Counted from the first letter of the stretch, positions 27,929 through 43,298 are shown. The stretch: DNA of 64,000 nt from Nematostella vectensis (GCF_932526225.1 NW_026019277.1:1-64000); one strand, 5' to 3'. A program made the numbers and translations. The notes: a model not told the origin generated them from the letters alone.

Positions 27929-29159
27929 TTGGCGCAATAACTCAGTGGTACGGGCTTCGCTTCTCAAACAAGAGGGCCCGGGTTCGAATCCAGGTCAGAT
28001 CAACTTGGGATTTTTTCAGTGGCGTAAAGATAAAGACGTTAAGGGGACGTTTAGATAAGTGAGTTTGTGGGTGAGTTGACAGGTGTATAGGGTAACAAGA
28101 GCTGGTGAAAGGGGTACAGGGTTTCAAGGGTTGGTAATAAGGGTCAATGATACCAAGAACTAGGTCATAGGGGTGCAAGTTATGAATGAGTGAGTACACA
28201 GGGGTACAGGGTATCAATGGCATGGTCTTGGATGTGCAGTGTTTTAGGGGATGGTTCAAACAGGTACATTGATTCAAGGGCTAGGTAATATGGGTACATT
28301 ATAATAATTAATAATAATAATTAATAATAATAGCTACCCTATATCCCTGAGTATCCACCCCTAATTAAGCTACACCCCTACGACCTAACACTGACTACGC
28401 TATACCCCTGAATACCCAACCCTAACTAAACTACACCCGTTTAACCGAGCACTTACCTACCCTATAACCCTGAGTACCCACCCCTAACTAAACTACACCC
28501 TTATATCCTAGCACTAACTAGCCTATACCCCTGAGTACCCACACCTAGCTAAGCTAAACCCCTACGAGTTAGCACTAACTAGCGTATACCCCTGAATACC
28601 CAACCCTAACTAAAATACACCTCTACTACCTAGCACTAACTACCCTATACCCCTGAATACCCACCCCTAAACTAAGCTACACCCTTATGACTTGGCAGTA
28701 ACTGCCCTATACCCCTGAGTACCCACCCCAAACTAAGCTAAACCACTACGACCTAGCACTAATTACCCTATACCCATGAGCACCCACCGCTAATAAAGCT
28801 ACACCCCTATGACTTAGCACTTACCACCCTATACCCCTGAGTACCAACTCCTAACTAAGCTACACCCCTATGACCTAGCACTTACTACCCTATACCCCTG
28901 CCTACCCATCCCTAACTGACCTACACCCCTATGACACCTAATCACATAACTACCCTTTATCCATGTATGACCAAGCGCTTACAAACTTGCACCCCAGTGA
29001 CCATGCCATTTATATCCTGTACCCCTCTGCACCCACCCCCTAATGCCAACGTCCTTACCTTAACACCCCTGAAAAAGTCCCTAGTTGATCTTACCTGGAT
29101 TCGAACCCTGGCATGCTTGCTTAAGAAGCGAAGCCCGTACCACTGAGCCATAGCGCCAC
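27929..29159. repeat. Satellite unit 7
   Basis: Forward head 27929-28004 matches that of unit 6, so one was copied from the other. Two or three C-arm monomers present in unit 6 are missing after 28390. Reverse head 29084-29159 has loop CTTAAGC and a GCATGC change in the T-stem side. Confidence 0.88.
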
Positions 29160-29246
29160 TCTCGAGATATCAAGGAAAAACTACTCTATACCTTATATGG
29201 TTGGGTAAACAAGGCTATACGGTAGTTACTTCTAGTTTTCAAGAGA

Positions 29247-32200
29247 GTGGCGCGATAACTCAGTGGTACGGGCTTCGCTTCTCAAACAAGAGGGCCGGGG
29301 TTCGAATCCAGGTCAGATCAACTTTGGATTTTTTCAGTGGTGTAAAGATAGGGACGTTAAGGGGACGATAAGATAAGTGAGTTTGTGGGTGAGTTGACAG
29401 GTGTATAGGGCGACAAGAGTTGGTCAAAGGGGTACAGGGTTTCAAGGGTTGGTAATAAGGGTCAATGATACCAAGAAATAGGTCATAGGGGTGCAAGTTA
29501 TGAATAAGTGAGTCCACAGGGGTACAGGGTATCAATGGCTTGGTCTTGGAGGTGCAGGGTTTTAGGGGATGGTTCAAACAGGTACAGGGATTCAAGAGCT
29601 AGGTTATATGGGTACATTATAATAATTAATAATAATAATTAATAGTAATTAATAATAGTAATAATCAATAATAATAATAATAATAATTAATAGTTAAAAA
29701 TTAATAATTAATTAATAATAATTAATAGTTAAAATTAATTATTAATTAATAATATTTAATATTTAAAAATTAATAATTAATTAATAATAATTAATAATAA
29801 ATATTTAATAATACAAAATTAATAATAAAAAATTATTAATAATTATTATTAATTAATATCTAATAAATTATAATTAAAAATAATAAATAATGATTAATAA
29901 TTAATAAAAAATAATAATAAATAATAAATAATAATAATAAATAATAATTAATAATAATTAATAATTAAGAATAATTAATAATTAATAATAATAAGTAATT
30001 AATAATTAATAATAATTGATAACTAATAATTAATAATAATAATTAATATTAATAATAACAATTAATAATTAATAATAATAATTATTATTAATAATCAATA
30101 TTACTTAATAATAATTAATAATTAATTATAATTAATAGTGATTATAATTAATTATAAAGATCAGTTCATTATATTAAATAATTATATAATTGATTATATT
30201 ATAATTAATAATTAAATATATAAGTAATTATAATTAATTAATTATTTTCTGTTTTTTATTAATTATATACAATTAATTATAATTATTAATTATAATGAAT
30301 TAATTATATATTATATATATTATATATAAATTAAATATTATATATACATATATTATATATATCTATATATATATATTATGTAATTAACTATAATGAATTA
30401 ATAATTAATTAATAATTATTTATAATTAAAAGTAAATATAATTAATAATAATTAATAATAATAAACAAATAATAATAATATATAATAGTAGTTAATAATA
30501 ATAATTAATAATAATAAAAACATAAGAAGTAATTAATAATAATTAATAATAATTGATAATTAATAATTAATAATAAATAATAATTACGAATAATTAATAA
30601 AAACTTAATATTAATAATTAATAAATATTAATAATAAATAATGAGAAATAATTAATAAATGATAAATAATAATTAATGAATAATATCTAATAATTAATTA
30701 TAATAACTAATAATAATAATTAATAATAATAATTAATAATAAAAATTAATAATAATAATTAATCATACTAATAATAATAATAATAATTAATAATTATAAT
30801 AATTAATAATAGCTACCCTATATCCCTGAGTATCCACCCCTAACTAAGCTACACCCCTAAGACCTAGCACTAACTAGCCAATAACCCTGAATACTCAACC
30901 CTAACTAAACTACACCTTATGACTTGGTTGTAACTACCCTATACGCCTGAGTACCCACCTCTAACTAAGATAAACCCCTACGACCTAGCACTAACTACCC
31001 GATACCCATGAGTACCCACCGCTAACTAAGCTACACCCCTAGGACTTAGCACTAACTACCCTATACCCCTGAGTACCAACCCCTAACTAAGCTAAACCCC
31101 TATGACCTAGCACTTACTACCCTATACCCCTGCATACCACTCCCTTACTGACCTACACCCCTATCACACCTAATCACATAACTACCCTTTACCTATGTAT
31201 GACCAAGCGCTTACCAACTTGCACCCTTGTGACCCTGCCGTTTATATCCTGTACCCCTGTGCACCCACCTCCTAATGCCACCGTCCTTACCTTAACACTC
31301 CTGAAAAAGTCCCTAGTTGATCTTACCTGGATTCGAACCCTGGCCCGTTTGCTTGAGAAGTGAAGCCCGTACCACTGAGCCATAGCGCCACTCTCGAGAT
31401 ATCAAGGAAAAACTACTCTATAACTTATAAGGCTGGGTAAACAAGGCTATACGGTAGTTACTTCTAGTTTTAAAGAGAGTGGCGCGATAGCTCAGTGGTA
31501 CGGGTTTCGCTTCTCAAACAAGAGGGTCGGTGTTCGAATCAAGGTCAGATCAACTTGGGATTTTTCAGGGGTGTAAAGATAAGGACGTTAAGGGGACGTT
31601 TAGATAAGTAAGTTTGTGGGTGAGTTGACAGGTGTATAGGGTAACAAGAGCTGGTGAAAGGGGTACAGGGTTTCAAGGGTTGGTAATAAGGGTCAATGAT
31701 ATCAAGAACTAGGTCATAGGGGTGCAAGTTATGAATGAGTGAGTACACAGGGGTAAAGGGTATCAATGTCTTGGTCTTCGGGGTGCAGGTTTTAGGGGAT
31801 GGTTCAAACAGGTACAGGGATTTAAGAGGTAAGTAATATTGGTACATTATAATAATTATAAATAATAATTAATAATAAAAATTACCCTATATCCCTGAGT
31901 ATCCAACCCTAATTAAGCTACACCCCTACGACCTAGCACTAACTACGCTATACCCCTGAATACCCAACCCTAACTAAACTACACCCGTTTAACCGAGCAC
32001 TTACCTACCCTATAACCCTGAGTACCCACCCCTAACTAAACTACACCCTTATATCCTAGCACTAACTAGCCTATACCCCTGAGTACCCACACCTAGCTAA
32101 GCTAAACCCCTACGAGTTAGCACTAACTAGCGTATACCCCTGAATACCCAACCCTAACTAAAATACACCTCTACTACCTAGCACTAACTACCCTATACCC

Positions 32201-32705
32201 CTGAATACCCACCCCTAAACTAAGCTACACCCTTATGACTTGGCTGTAACTGCCCTATACCCCTGAGTACCCACCCCAAACTAAGCTAAACCACTACGAC
32301 CTAGCACTAATTACCCTATACCCATGAGCACCCACCGCTAATAAAGCTACACCCCTATGACTTAGCACTTACCACCCTATACCCCTGAGTACCAACTCCT
32401 AACTAACCTACACCCCTATGACCTAGCACTTACTACCCTATACCCCTGCCTACCCATCCCTAACTGACCTACACCCCTATGACACCTAATCACATAACTA
32501 CCCTTTACCCATGTATGACCAAGCGCTTACAAACTTGCACCCCAGTGACCATGCCATTTATATCCTGTACCCCTCTGCACCCACCCCCTAATGCCACCGT
32601 CCTTACCTTAACCCCTGAAAAAGTCCCTAGTTGATCTTACCTGGATTCGAACCCTGGCCCGCTTGCTTAAGAAGCGAAGCCCGTACCACTGAGCCATAGC
32701 GCCAC
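29247..32705. repeat. First ~3.55-kb dimer: units 8 (expanded) and 9 (short)
   Basis: Unit 8 (29247-31391): forward head 29247-29322 with box A TAACTCAGTGG; hinge 29615-30812; reverse head 31316-31391 (loop CTCAAGC). Unit 9 (31479-32705): forward head 31479-31554 with damaged B box; hinge about 40 bp; reverse head 32630-32705 (loop CTTAAGC). The pair repeats after 3546 bp, starting again at 32793. Confidence 0.9.
29615..30812. repeat. AT-rich hinge of unit 8
   Basis: About 1.2 kb of TAA/TTAA-rich sequence with a TA-alternating palindromic core near 30300-30380. It defines the hinge type repeated in units 10, 12, 14 and 18. Confidence 0.92.
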
Positions 32706-32792
32706 TCTCGGGATATCAAGGAAAAACTACTCTATACCTTATATGGTTGGGTAAACAAGGCTATACGGTAGTTACTTCTAGTTTTCAAGAGA

Positions 32793-35700
32793 GTGGCGCG
32801 ATAACTCAGTGGTACGGGCTTCGCTTCTCAAACAAGAGGGCCGAGGTAGGAATCCAGGTCAGATCAACTTTGGATTTTTTCAGTGGTGTAAAGATAGGGA
32901 CGTTAAGGGGACGATAAGATAAGTGAGTTTGTGGGTGAGTTGACAGGTGTATAGGGCGACAAGAGTTGGTCAAAGGGGTACAGGGTTTCAAGGGTTGGTA
33001 ATAAGGGTCAATGATACCAAGAAATAGGTCATAGGGGTTCAAGTTATGAATAAGTGAGTCCACAGGGGTACAGGGTATCAATGGCTTGGTCTTGGAGGTG
33101 CAGGGTTTTAGGGGATGGTTCAAACAGGTACAGGGATTCAAGAGCTAGGTTATATGGGTACATTATAATAATTAATAATAATAATTAATAGTAATTAATA
33201 ATAGTAATAATCAATAATAATAATAATAATAATTAATAGTTAAAAATTAATAATTAATTAATAATAATTAATAGTTAAAATTAATTATTAATTAATAATA
33301 TTTAATATTTAAAAATTAATAATTAATTAATAATAATTAATAATAAATATTAAATAATACAAAATTAATAATAAAAAATTATTAATAATTATTATTATTT
33401 AATATCTAATAAATTATAATTAAAAATAATAAATAATGATTAATAATTAATAAAAAATAATAATAAATAATAAATAATAATAATAAATAATAATTAATAA
33501 TAATTAATAATTAAGAATAATTAATAATTAATAATAATAAGTAATTAATAATTAATAATAATTGATAACTAATAATTAATAATAATAATTAATATTAATA
33601 ATAACAATTAATAATTAATAATAATAATTATTATTAATAATCAATATTACTTAATAATAATTAATAATTAATTATATTTAATAGTGATTATAATTTATTA
33701 TAAAGATCAATTCATTATATTAAATAATTATATAATTGATTATATTATAATTAATAATTAAATATATAATTAATTATAATTAATTAAATATTTTTTATTT
33801 TTTATTAATTATATACAATTAATTATAATTATTAATTATAATTAATTAATTATATTTTATATATATTATATATAAATTAAATATTATATATACATATATT
33901 ATATATATATATATATTATGTAATTAACTTTAATGAATTAATAATTAATTAATAATTTTTTATAATTAAAAGTAAATATAATTAATAATAATTAATAATA
34001 ATAAACAAATAATAATAATATATAATAGTAGTTAATAATAATAATTAATAATAATAAAAACATAAGAAGTAATTAATAATAATTAATAATAATTAATAAT
34101 AATTGATAATTAATAATTAATAATAAATAATAATTACGAATAATTAATAAAAACTTAATATTAATAATTAATAAATATTAATAATAAATAATGAGAAATA
34201 ATTAATAAATGATAAATAATAATTAATGAATAATAATTAATAATTAATTATAATAACTAATAATAATAATTAATAATAATAATTAATAATAAAAATTAAT
34301 AATAATAATTAATCATACTAATAATAATAATAATAATTAATAATTATAATAATTAATAATAGCTACCCTATATCCCTGAGTATCCACCCCTAACTAAGCT
34401 ACACCCCTAAGACCTAGCACTAACTAGCCAATAACCCTGAATACTCAACCCTAACTAAACTACACCTTATGACTTGGTTGTAACTACCCTATACGCCTGA
34501 GTACCCACCTCTAACTAAGATAAACCCCTACGACCTAGCACTAACTACCCGATACCCATGAGTACCCACCGCTAACTAAGCTACACCCCTAGGACTTAGC
34601 ACTAACTACCCTATACCCCTGAGTACCAACCCCTAACTAAGCTAAACCCCTATGACCTAGCACTTACTACCCTATACCCCTGCATACCACTCCCTTACTG
34701 ACCTACACCCCTATCACACCTAATCACATAACTACCCTTTACCTATGTATGACCAAGCGCTTACCAACTTGAACCCTTGTGACCCTGCCGTTTATATCCT
34801 GTACCCCTGTGCACCCACCTCCTAATGCCACCGTCCTTACCTTAACACTCCTGAAAAAGTCCCTAGTTGATCTTACCTGGATTCGAACCCTGGCCCGTTT
34901 GCTTGAGAAGTGAAGCCCGTACAACTGAGCCATAGCGCCACTCTCGAGATATCAAGGAAAAACTACTCTATAACTTATAAGGCTGGGTAAACAAGGCTAT
35001 ACGGTAGTTACTTCTAGTTTTAAAGAGAGTGGCGCGATAGCTCAGTGGTACGGGTTTCGCTTCTCAAACAAGAGGGTCGGTGTTCGAATCAAGGTCAGAT
35101 CAACTTGGGATTTTTCAGGGGTGTAAAGATAAGGACGTTAAGGGGACGTTTAGATAAGTAAGTTTGTGGGTGAGTTGACAGGTGTATAGGGTAACAAGAG
35201 CTGGTGAAAGGGGTACAGGGTTTCAAGGGTTGGTAATAAGGGTCAATGATATCAAGAACTAGGTCATAGGGGTGCAAGTTATGAATGAGTGAGTACACAG
35301 GGGTAAAGGGTATCAATGTCTTGGTCTTCGGGGTGCAGGTTTTAGGGGATGGTTCAAACAGGTACAGGGATTTAAGAGGTAAGTAATATTGGTACATTAT
35401 AATAATTAATAATAATAATTAATAATAATAATTAATAATAATAATTACCCTATATCCCTGAGTATCCAACCCTAATTAAGCTACACCCCTACGACCTAGC
35501 ACTAACTACGCTATACCCCTGAATACCCAACCCTAACTAAACTACACCCGTTTAACCGAGCACTTACCTACCCTATAACCCTGAGTACCCACCCCTAACT
35601 AAACTACACCCTTATATCCTAGCACTAACTAGCCTATACCCCTGAGTACCCACACCTAGCTAAGCTACACCCCTACGACTTAGCACTAACTAGCGTATAC

Positions 35701-36268
35701 CCCTGAATACCCAACCCTAACTAAAATACACCTCTACTACCTAGCACTAACTACCCTATACCCCTGAATACCCACCCCTAAACTAAGCTACACCCTTATG
35801 ACTTGGCTGTAACTGCCCTATACCCCTGAGTACCCACCCCAAACTAAGCTAAACCACTACGACCTAGCACTAATTACCCTATACCCATGAGCACCCACCG
35901 CTAATAAAGCTACACCCCTATGACTTAGCACTTACCACCCTATACCCCTGAGTACCAACTCCTAACTAAGCTACACCCCTATGACCTAGCACTTACTACC
36001 CTATACCCCTGCCTACCCATCCCTAACTGACCCACACCCCTATGACACCTAATCACATAACTACCCTTTATCCATGTATGACCAAGCGCTTACAAACTTG
36101 CACCCCAGTGACCATGCCATTTATATCCTGTACCCCTCTGCACCCACCCCCTAATGCCACCGTCCTTACCTTAACCCCTGAAAAAGTCCCTAGTTGATCT
36201 TACCTGGATTCGAACCCTGGACCGCTTGCTTAAGAAGCGAAGCCCTTACCACTGAGCCATAGCGCCAC
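32793..36268. repeat. Second ~3.55-kb dimer: units 10 and 11
   Basis: Unit 10 (32793-34941): forward head 32793-32868 has a destroyed box B (GGTAGGAATCC); hinge 33162-34362; reverse head 34866-34941 has a box A change (CTCAGTTGTAC instead of CTCAGTGGTAC). Unit 11 (35029-36268): forward head 35029-35104 with damaged B box; reverse head 36193-36268 (loop CTTAAGC). Repeats after 3563 bp. Confidence 0.9.
33162..34362. repeat. AT-rich hinge of unit 10
   Basis: About 1.2 kb, nearly the same as the unit 8 hinge with scattered single-base changes and a 12-bp addition of TAATAATTAATA near 34080. TA-alternating core at about 33850-33920. Confidence 0.9.
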
Positions 36269-36355
36269 TCTCGAGATATCAAGGAAAAACTACTCTATAC
36301 CTTATATGGTTGGGTAAACAAGGCTATACGGTAGTTACTTCTAGTTTTCAAGAGA

Positions 36356-39300
36356 GTGGCGCGATAACTCAGTGGTACGGGCTTCGCTTCTCAAACAAGA
36401 GGGCCGGGGTTCGAATCCAGGTCAGATCAACTTTGGATTTTTTCAGTGGTGTAAAGATAGGGACGTTAAGGGGACGATAAGATAAGTGAGTTTGTGGGTG
36501 AGTTGACAGGTGTATAGGGCGACAAGAGTTGGTCAAAGGGGTACAGGGTTTCAAGGGTTGGTAATAAGGGTCAATGATACCAAGAAATAGGTCATAGGGG
36601 TGCAAGTTATGAATAAGTGAGTCCACAGGGGTACAGGGTATCAATGGCTTGGTCTTGGAGGTGCAGGGTTTTAGGGGATGGTTCAAACAGGTACAGGGAT
36701 TCCAGAGCTAGGTTATATGGGTACATTATAATAATTAATAATAATAATTAATAGTAATTAATAATAGTAATAATCAATAATAATAATAATAATAATTAAT
36801 AGTTAAAAATTAATAATTAATTAATAATAATTAATAATAAATATTTAATAATACAAAATTAATAATAAAAAATTATTAATAATTATTATTAATTAATATC
36901 TAATAAATTATAATTAAAAATAATAAATAATGATTAATAATTAATAAAAAATAAAAATAAATAATAAATAATAATAATAAATAATAATTAATAATAATTA
37001 ATAATTAAGAATAATTAATAATTAATAATAATAAGTAATTAATAATTAATAATAATTGATAACTAATAATTAATAATAATAATTAATATTAATAATAACA
37101 ATTAATAATTAATAATAATAATTATTATTAATAATCAATATTACTTAATAATAATTAATAATTAATTATAATTAATAGTGATTATAATTAATTATAAAGA
37201 TCAATTCATTATATTAAATAATTATATAATTGATTATATTATAATTAATAATTAAATATATAATTAATTATAATTAATTAATTATTTTTTATTTTTTATT
37301 AATTATATACAATTAATTTTAATGATTAATTATAATTAATTAATTATATATTATATATATTATATATAAATTAAATATTATATATACATATATTATATAT
37401 ATATATATATATATTATGTAATTAACTATAATGAATTAATAATTAATTAATAATTATTTATAATTAAAAGTAAATATAATTAATAATAATTAATAATAAT
37501 AAACAAATAATAATAATATATAATAGTAGTTAATAATAATAATTAATAATAATAAAAACATAAGAAGTAATTAATAATAATTAATAATAATTGATAATTA
37601 ATAATTTATAATAAATAATAATTACGAATAATTAATAAAAACTTAATATTAATAATTAATAAATATTAATAATAAATAATGAGAAATAATTAATAAATGA
37701 TAAATAATAATTAATGAATAATAATTAATAATTAATTATAATAACTAATAATAATAATTAATAATAATAATTAATAATAAAAATTAATAATAATAATTAA
37801 TCATACTAATAATAATAATAATAATTAATAATTATAATAATTAATAATAGCTACCCTATATCCCTGAGTATCCACCCCTAACTAAGCTACACCCCTAAGA
37901 CCTAGCACTAACTAGCCAATAACCCTGAATACTCAACCCTAACTAAAATACACCTTATGACTTGGTTGTAACTACCCTATACGCCTGAGTACCCACCTCT
38001 AACTAAGATAAACCCCTACGACCTAGCACTAACTACCCGATACCCATGAGTACCCACCGCTAACTAAGCTACACCCCTAGGACTTAGCACTAACTACCCT
38101 ATACCCCTGAGTACCAACCCCTAACTAAGCTAAACCCCTATGACCTAGCACTTACTACCCTATACCCCTGCATACCACTCCCTTACTGACCTACACCCCT
38201 ATCACACCTAATCACATAACTACCCTTTACCTATGTATGACCAAGCGCTTACCAACTTGCACCCTTGTGACCCTGCCGTTTATATCCTGTACCCCTGTGC
38301 ACCCACCTCCTAATGCCACCGTCCTTACCTTAACACTCCTGAAAAAGTCCCTAGTTGATCTTACCTGGATTCGAACCCTGGCCCGTTTGCTTGAGAAGTG
38401 AAGCCCGTACCACTGAGCCATAGCGCCACTCTCGAGATATCAAGGAAAAACTACTCTATAACTTATAAGGCTGGGTAAACAAGGCTATACGGTAGTTAAT
38501 TCTAGTTTTAAAGAGAGTGGCGCAATAGCTCAGTGGTACGGGTTTCGCTTCTCAAACAAGAGGGTCGGTGTTCGAATCAAGGTCAGATCAACTTGGGATT
38601 TTTCAGGGGTGTAAAGATAAGGACGTTAAGGGGACGTTTAGATAAGTAAGTTTGTGGGTGAGTTGACAGGTGTATAGGGTAACAAGAGCTGGTGAAAGGG
38701 GTACAGGGTTTCAAGGGTTGGTAATAAGGGTCAATGATATCAAGAACTAGGTCATAGGGGTGCAAGTTATGAATGAGTGAGTACACAGGGGTAAAGGGTA
38801 TCAATGTCTTGGTCTTCGGGGTGCAGGTTTTAGGGGATGGTTCAAACAGGTACAGGGATTTAAGAGGTAAGTAATATTGGTACATTATAATAATTAATAA
38901 TAATAATTAATAATAATAATTACCCTATATCCCTGAGTATCCAACCCTAATTAAGCTACACCCCTACGACCTAGCACTAACTACGCTATACCCCTGAATA
39001 CCCAACCCTAACTAAACTACACCCGTTTAACCGAGCACTTACCTACCCTATAACCCTGAGTACCCACCCCTAACTAAACTACACCCTTATATCCTAGCAC
39101 TAACTAGCCTATACCCCTGAGTACCCACACCTAGCTAAGCTAAACCCCTACGACTTAGCACTAACTAGCGTATACCCCTGAATATCCAACCCTAACTAAA
39201 ATACACCTCTACTACCTAGCACTAACTACCCTATACCCCTGAATACCCACCCCTAAACTAAGCTACACCCTTATGACTTGGCTGTAACTGCCCTATACCC

Positions 39301-39743
39301 CTGAGTACCCACCCCAAACTAAGCTAAACCACTACGACCTAGCACTAATTACCCTATACCCATGAGCACCCACCGCTAATAAAGCTACACCCCTATGACT
39401 TAGCACTTACCACCCTATACCCCTGAGTACCAACTCCTAACTAACCTACACCCCTATGACCTAGCACTTACTACCCTATACCCCTGCCTACCCATCCCTA
39501 ACTGACCTACACCCCTATGACACCTAATCACATAACTACCCTTTACCCATGTATGACCAAGCGCTTACAAACTTGCACCCCAGTGACCATGCCATTTATA
39601 TCCTGTACCCCTCTGCACCCACCCCCTAATGCCACCGTCCTTACCTTAACCCCTGAAAAAGTCCCTAGTTGATCTTACCTGGATTCGAACCCTGGCCCGC
39701 TTGCTTAAGAAGCGAAGCCCGTACCACTGAGCCATAGCGCCAC
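36356..39743. repeat. Third dimer (~3.48 kb): units 12 and 13
   Basis: Unit 12 (36356-38429): forward head 36356-36431 with box A TAACTCAGTGG; hinge 36724-37850; reverse head 38354-38429. Unit 13 (38517-39743): forward head 38517-38592 begins GTGGCGCAATAGCTC with damaged B box; reverse head 39668-39743 (loop CTTAAGC). The dimer is 3475 bp because the unit 12 hinge lacks about 75 bp. Confidence 0.9.
36724..37850. repeat. AT-rich hinge of unit 12
   Basis: Same hinge type as unit 8 but with about 75 bp deleted near 36820, between two copies of TTAATTAATAATAATTAATA. This is the pattern expected from slippage between direct repeats. Confidence 0.9.
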
Positions 39744-39830
39744 TCTCGGGATATCAAGGAAAAACTACTCTATACCTTATATGGTTGGGTAAACAAGGCT
39801 ATACGGTAGTTACTTCTAGTTTTCAAGAGA

Positions 39831-42800
39831 GTGGCGCGATAACTCAGTGGTACGGGCTTCGCTTCTCAAACAAGAGGGCCGAGGTTCGAATCCAGGTCAG
39901 ATCAACTTTGGATTTTTTCAGTGGTGTAAAGATAGGGACGTTAAGGGGACGATAAGATAAGTGAGTTTGTGGGTGAGTTGACAGGTGTATAGGGCGACAA
40001 GAGTTGGTCAAAGGGGTACAGGGTTTCAAGGGTTGGTAATAAGGGTCAATGATACCAAGAAATAGGTCATAGGGGTGCAAGTTATGAATAAGTGAGTCCA
40101 CAGGGGTACAGGGTATCAATGGCTTGGTCTTGGAGGTGCAGGATTTTAGGGGATGGTTCAAACAGGTACAGGGATTCAAGAGCTAGGTTATATGGGTACA
40201 TTATAATAATTAATAATAATAATCAATAGTAATTAATAATAGTAATAATCAATAATAATAATAATAATAATTAATAGTTAAAAATTAATAATTAATTAAT
40301 AATAATTAATAGTTAAAATTAATTATTAATTAATAATATTTAATATTTAAAAATTAATAATTAATTAATAATAATTAATAATAAATATTTAATAATACAA
40401 AATTAATAATAAAAAATTATTAATAATTATTATTAATTAATATCTAATAAATTATAATTAAAAATAATAAATAATGATTAATATATAATAAAAAATAATA
40501 ATAAATAATAAATAATAATAATAAATAATAATTAATAATAATTAATAATTAAGAATAATTAATAATTAATAATAATAAGTAATTAATAATTAATAATAAT
40601 TGATAACTAATAATTAATAATAATAATTAATATTAATAATAACAATTAATAATTAATAATAATAATTATTATTAATAATCAATATTACTTAATAATAATT
40701 AATAATTAATTATAATTAATAGTGATTATAATTAATTATAAAGATCAATTCATTATATTAAATAATTATATAATTGATTATATTATAATTAATAATTAAA
40801 TATATAATTAATTATAATTAATTAATTATTTTTTATTTTTTATTAATTATATACATTTAATTATAATTATTAATTATAATTAATTAATTATATATTATAT
40901 ATATTATATATAAATTAAATATTATATATACATATATTATATATATATATATATATATTATGTAATTAACTATAATGAATTAATAATTAAATAATATTTA
41001 TTTATAATTAAAAGTAAATATAATTAATAATAATTAATAATAATAAACAAATAATAATAATATATAATAGTAGTTAATAATAATAATTAATAATAATAAA
41101 AACATAAGAAGTAATTAATAATAATTAATAATAATTAATATTAATTGATAATTAATAATTAATAATAAATAATAATTACGAATAATTAATAAAAACTTAA
41201 TATTAATAATTAATAAATATTAATAATAAATAATGAGAAATAATTAATAAATGATAAATAATAATTAATGAATAATAATTAATAATTAATTATAATAACT
41301 AATAATAATAATTAATAATAATAATTAATAATAAAAATTAATAATAATAATTAATCATACTAATAATAATAATAATAATTAATAATTATAATAATTAATA
41401 ATAGCTACCCTATATCCCTGAGTATCCACCCCTAACTAAGCTACACCCCTAAGACCTAGCACTAACTAGCCAATACCCCTGAGTACTCAACCCTAACTAA
41501 ACTACACCTTATGACTTGGTTGTAACTACCCTATACGCCTGAGTACCCACCTCTAACTAAGATAAACCCCTACGACCTAGCACTAACTACCCGATACCCA
41601 TGAGTACCCACCGCTAACTAAGCTACACCCCTAGGAATTAGCACTAACTACCCTATACCCCTGAGTACCAACCCCTAACTAAGCTAAACCCCTATGACCT
41701 AGCACTTACTACCCTATACCCCTGCATACCACTCCCTTACTGACCTACACCCCTATCACACCTAATCACATAACTACCCTTTACCTATGTATGACCAAGC
41801 GCTTACCAACTTGCACCCTTGTGACCCTGCCGTTTATATCCTGTACCCCTGTGCACCCACCTCCTAATGCCACCGTCCTTACCTTAACACTCCTGAAAAA
41901 GTCCCTAGTTGATCTTACCTGGATTCGAACCCTGGCCCGTTTGCTTGAGAAGTGAAGCCCGTACCACTGAGCCATAGCGCCACTCACGAGATATCAAGGA
42001 AAAACTACTCTATAACTTATAAGGCTGGGTAAACAAGGCTATACGGTAGTTACTTCTAGTTTTAAAGAGAGTGGCGCGATAGCTCAGTGGTACGGGTTTC
42101 GCTTCTCAAACAAGAGGGTCGGTGTTCGAATCAAGGTCAGATCAACTTGGGATTTTTCAGGGGTGTAAAGATAATGACGTTAAGGGGACGTTTAGATAAG
42201 TAAGTTTGTGGGTGAGTTGACAGGTGTATAGGGTAACAAGAGCTGGTGAAAGGGGTACAGGGTTTCAAGGGTTGGTAATAAGGGTCAATGATATCAAGAA
42301 CTAGGTCATAGGGGTGCAAGTTATGAATGAGTGAGTACACAGGGGTAAAGGGTATCAATGTCTTGGTCTTCGGGGTGCAGGTTTTAGGGGATGGTTCAAA
42401 CAGGTACAGGGATTTAAGAGGTAAGTAATATTGGTACATTATAATAATTAATAATAATAATTAATAATAATAATTACCCTATATCCCTGAGTATCCAACC
42501 CTAATTAAGCTACACCCCTACGACCTAGCACTAACTACGCTATACCCCTGAATACCCAACCCTAACTAAACTACACCCGTATAACCGAGCACTTACCTAC
42601 CCTATAACCCTGAGTACCCACCCCTAACTAAACTACACCCCTATGTCCTAGCACTAACTAGCCTATACCCCTGAGTACCCACACCTAGCTAAGCTACACC
42701 CATACGACTTAGCACTAACTACCGTATACCCCTGAATACCCAACCCTAGCTAAAATACACCTCTACTTTATAGCACTAACTACCCTATACCCCTGAATAC

Positions 42801-43298
42801 CCACCCCTAAACTAAGCTACACCCTTATGACTTGGCTGTAACTGCCCTATACCCCTGAGTACCCACCCCAAACTAAGCTAAACCCCTACGACCTAGCACT
42901 AACTACCCTATACCCATGAGCACCCACCGCTAATTAAGCTACACCCCTATGACTTAGCACTTACCACCCTATACCCCTGAGTACCAACCCCTAAAGAAGC
43001 TACACCCTATGACCCAGCACTTACTACCCTATACCCCTGCCTACCCATCCCTAACTGACCAAAACCCCTATGACACCTAATCACATAACTACCCTTTACC
43101 CATGTATGACCAAGCGCTTACAAACTTGCACCCCAGTGACCATGCCATTTATATCCTGTACCCCTCTGCACCCACCCCCTAATGCCAACGTCCTTACCTT
43201 AACACCCCTGAAAAAGTCACTAGTTGATCTTACCTGGATTCGAACCCTGGCCCGCTTGCTTAAGAAGCGAAGCCCGTACCACTGAGCCATAGCGTCAC
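39831..43298. repeat. Fourth ~3.55-kb dimer: units 14 and 15
   Basis: Unit 14 (39831-41983): forward head 39831-39906 with box A TAACTCAGTGG and B-side GAGGTTCGAATCC; hinge 40200-41404; reverse head 41908-41983. Unit 15 (42071-43298): forward head 42071-42146 with damaged B box; reverse head 43223-43298 (loop CTTAAGC, AGCGTCAC end). This dimer starts the 6.31-kb block that recurs from 46143. Confidence 0.9.
40200..41404. repeat. AT-rich hinge of unit 14
   Basis: About 1.2 kb; same type as unit 8. TA-alternating core at about 40890-40960. Confidence 0.9.

Noticed and set aside
29260-29595. Minus-strand frames of 75-111 codons recurring in each G arm (for example also 26471-26806, 39844-40179, 52589-52924)
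   Set aside because: They follow the diverged 61-bp repeat and run into the tRNA-like head. Similarity between copies is explained by satellite homogenisation, and 61 bp is not a multiple of three.
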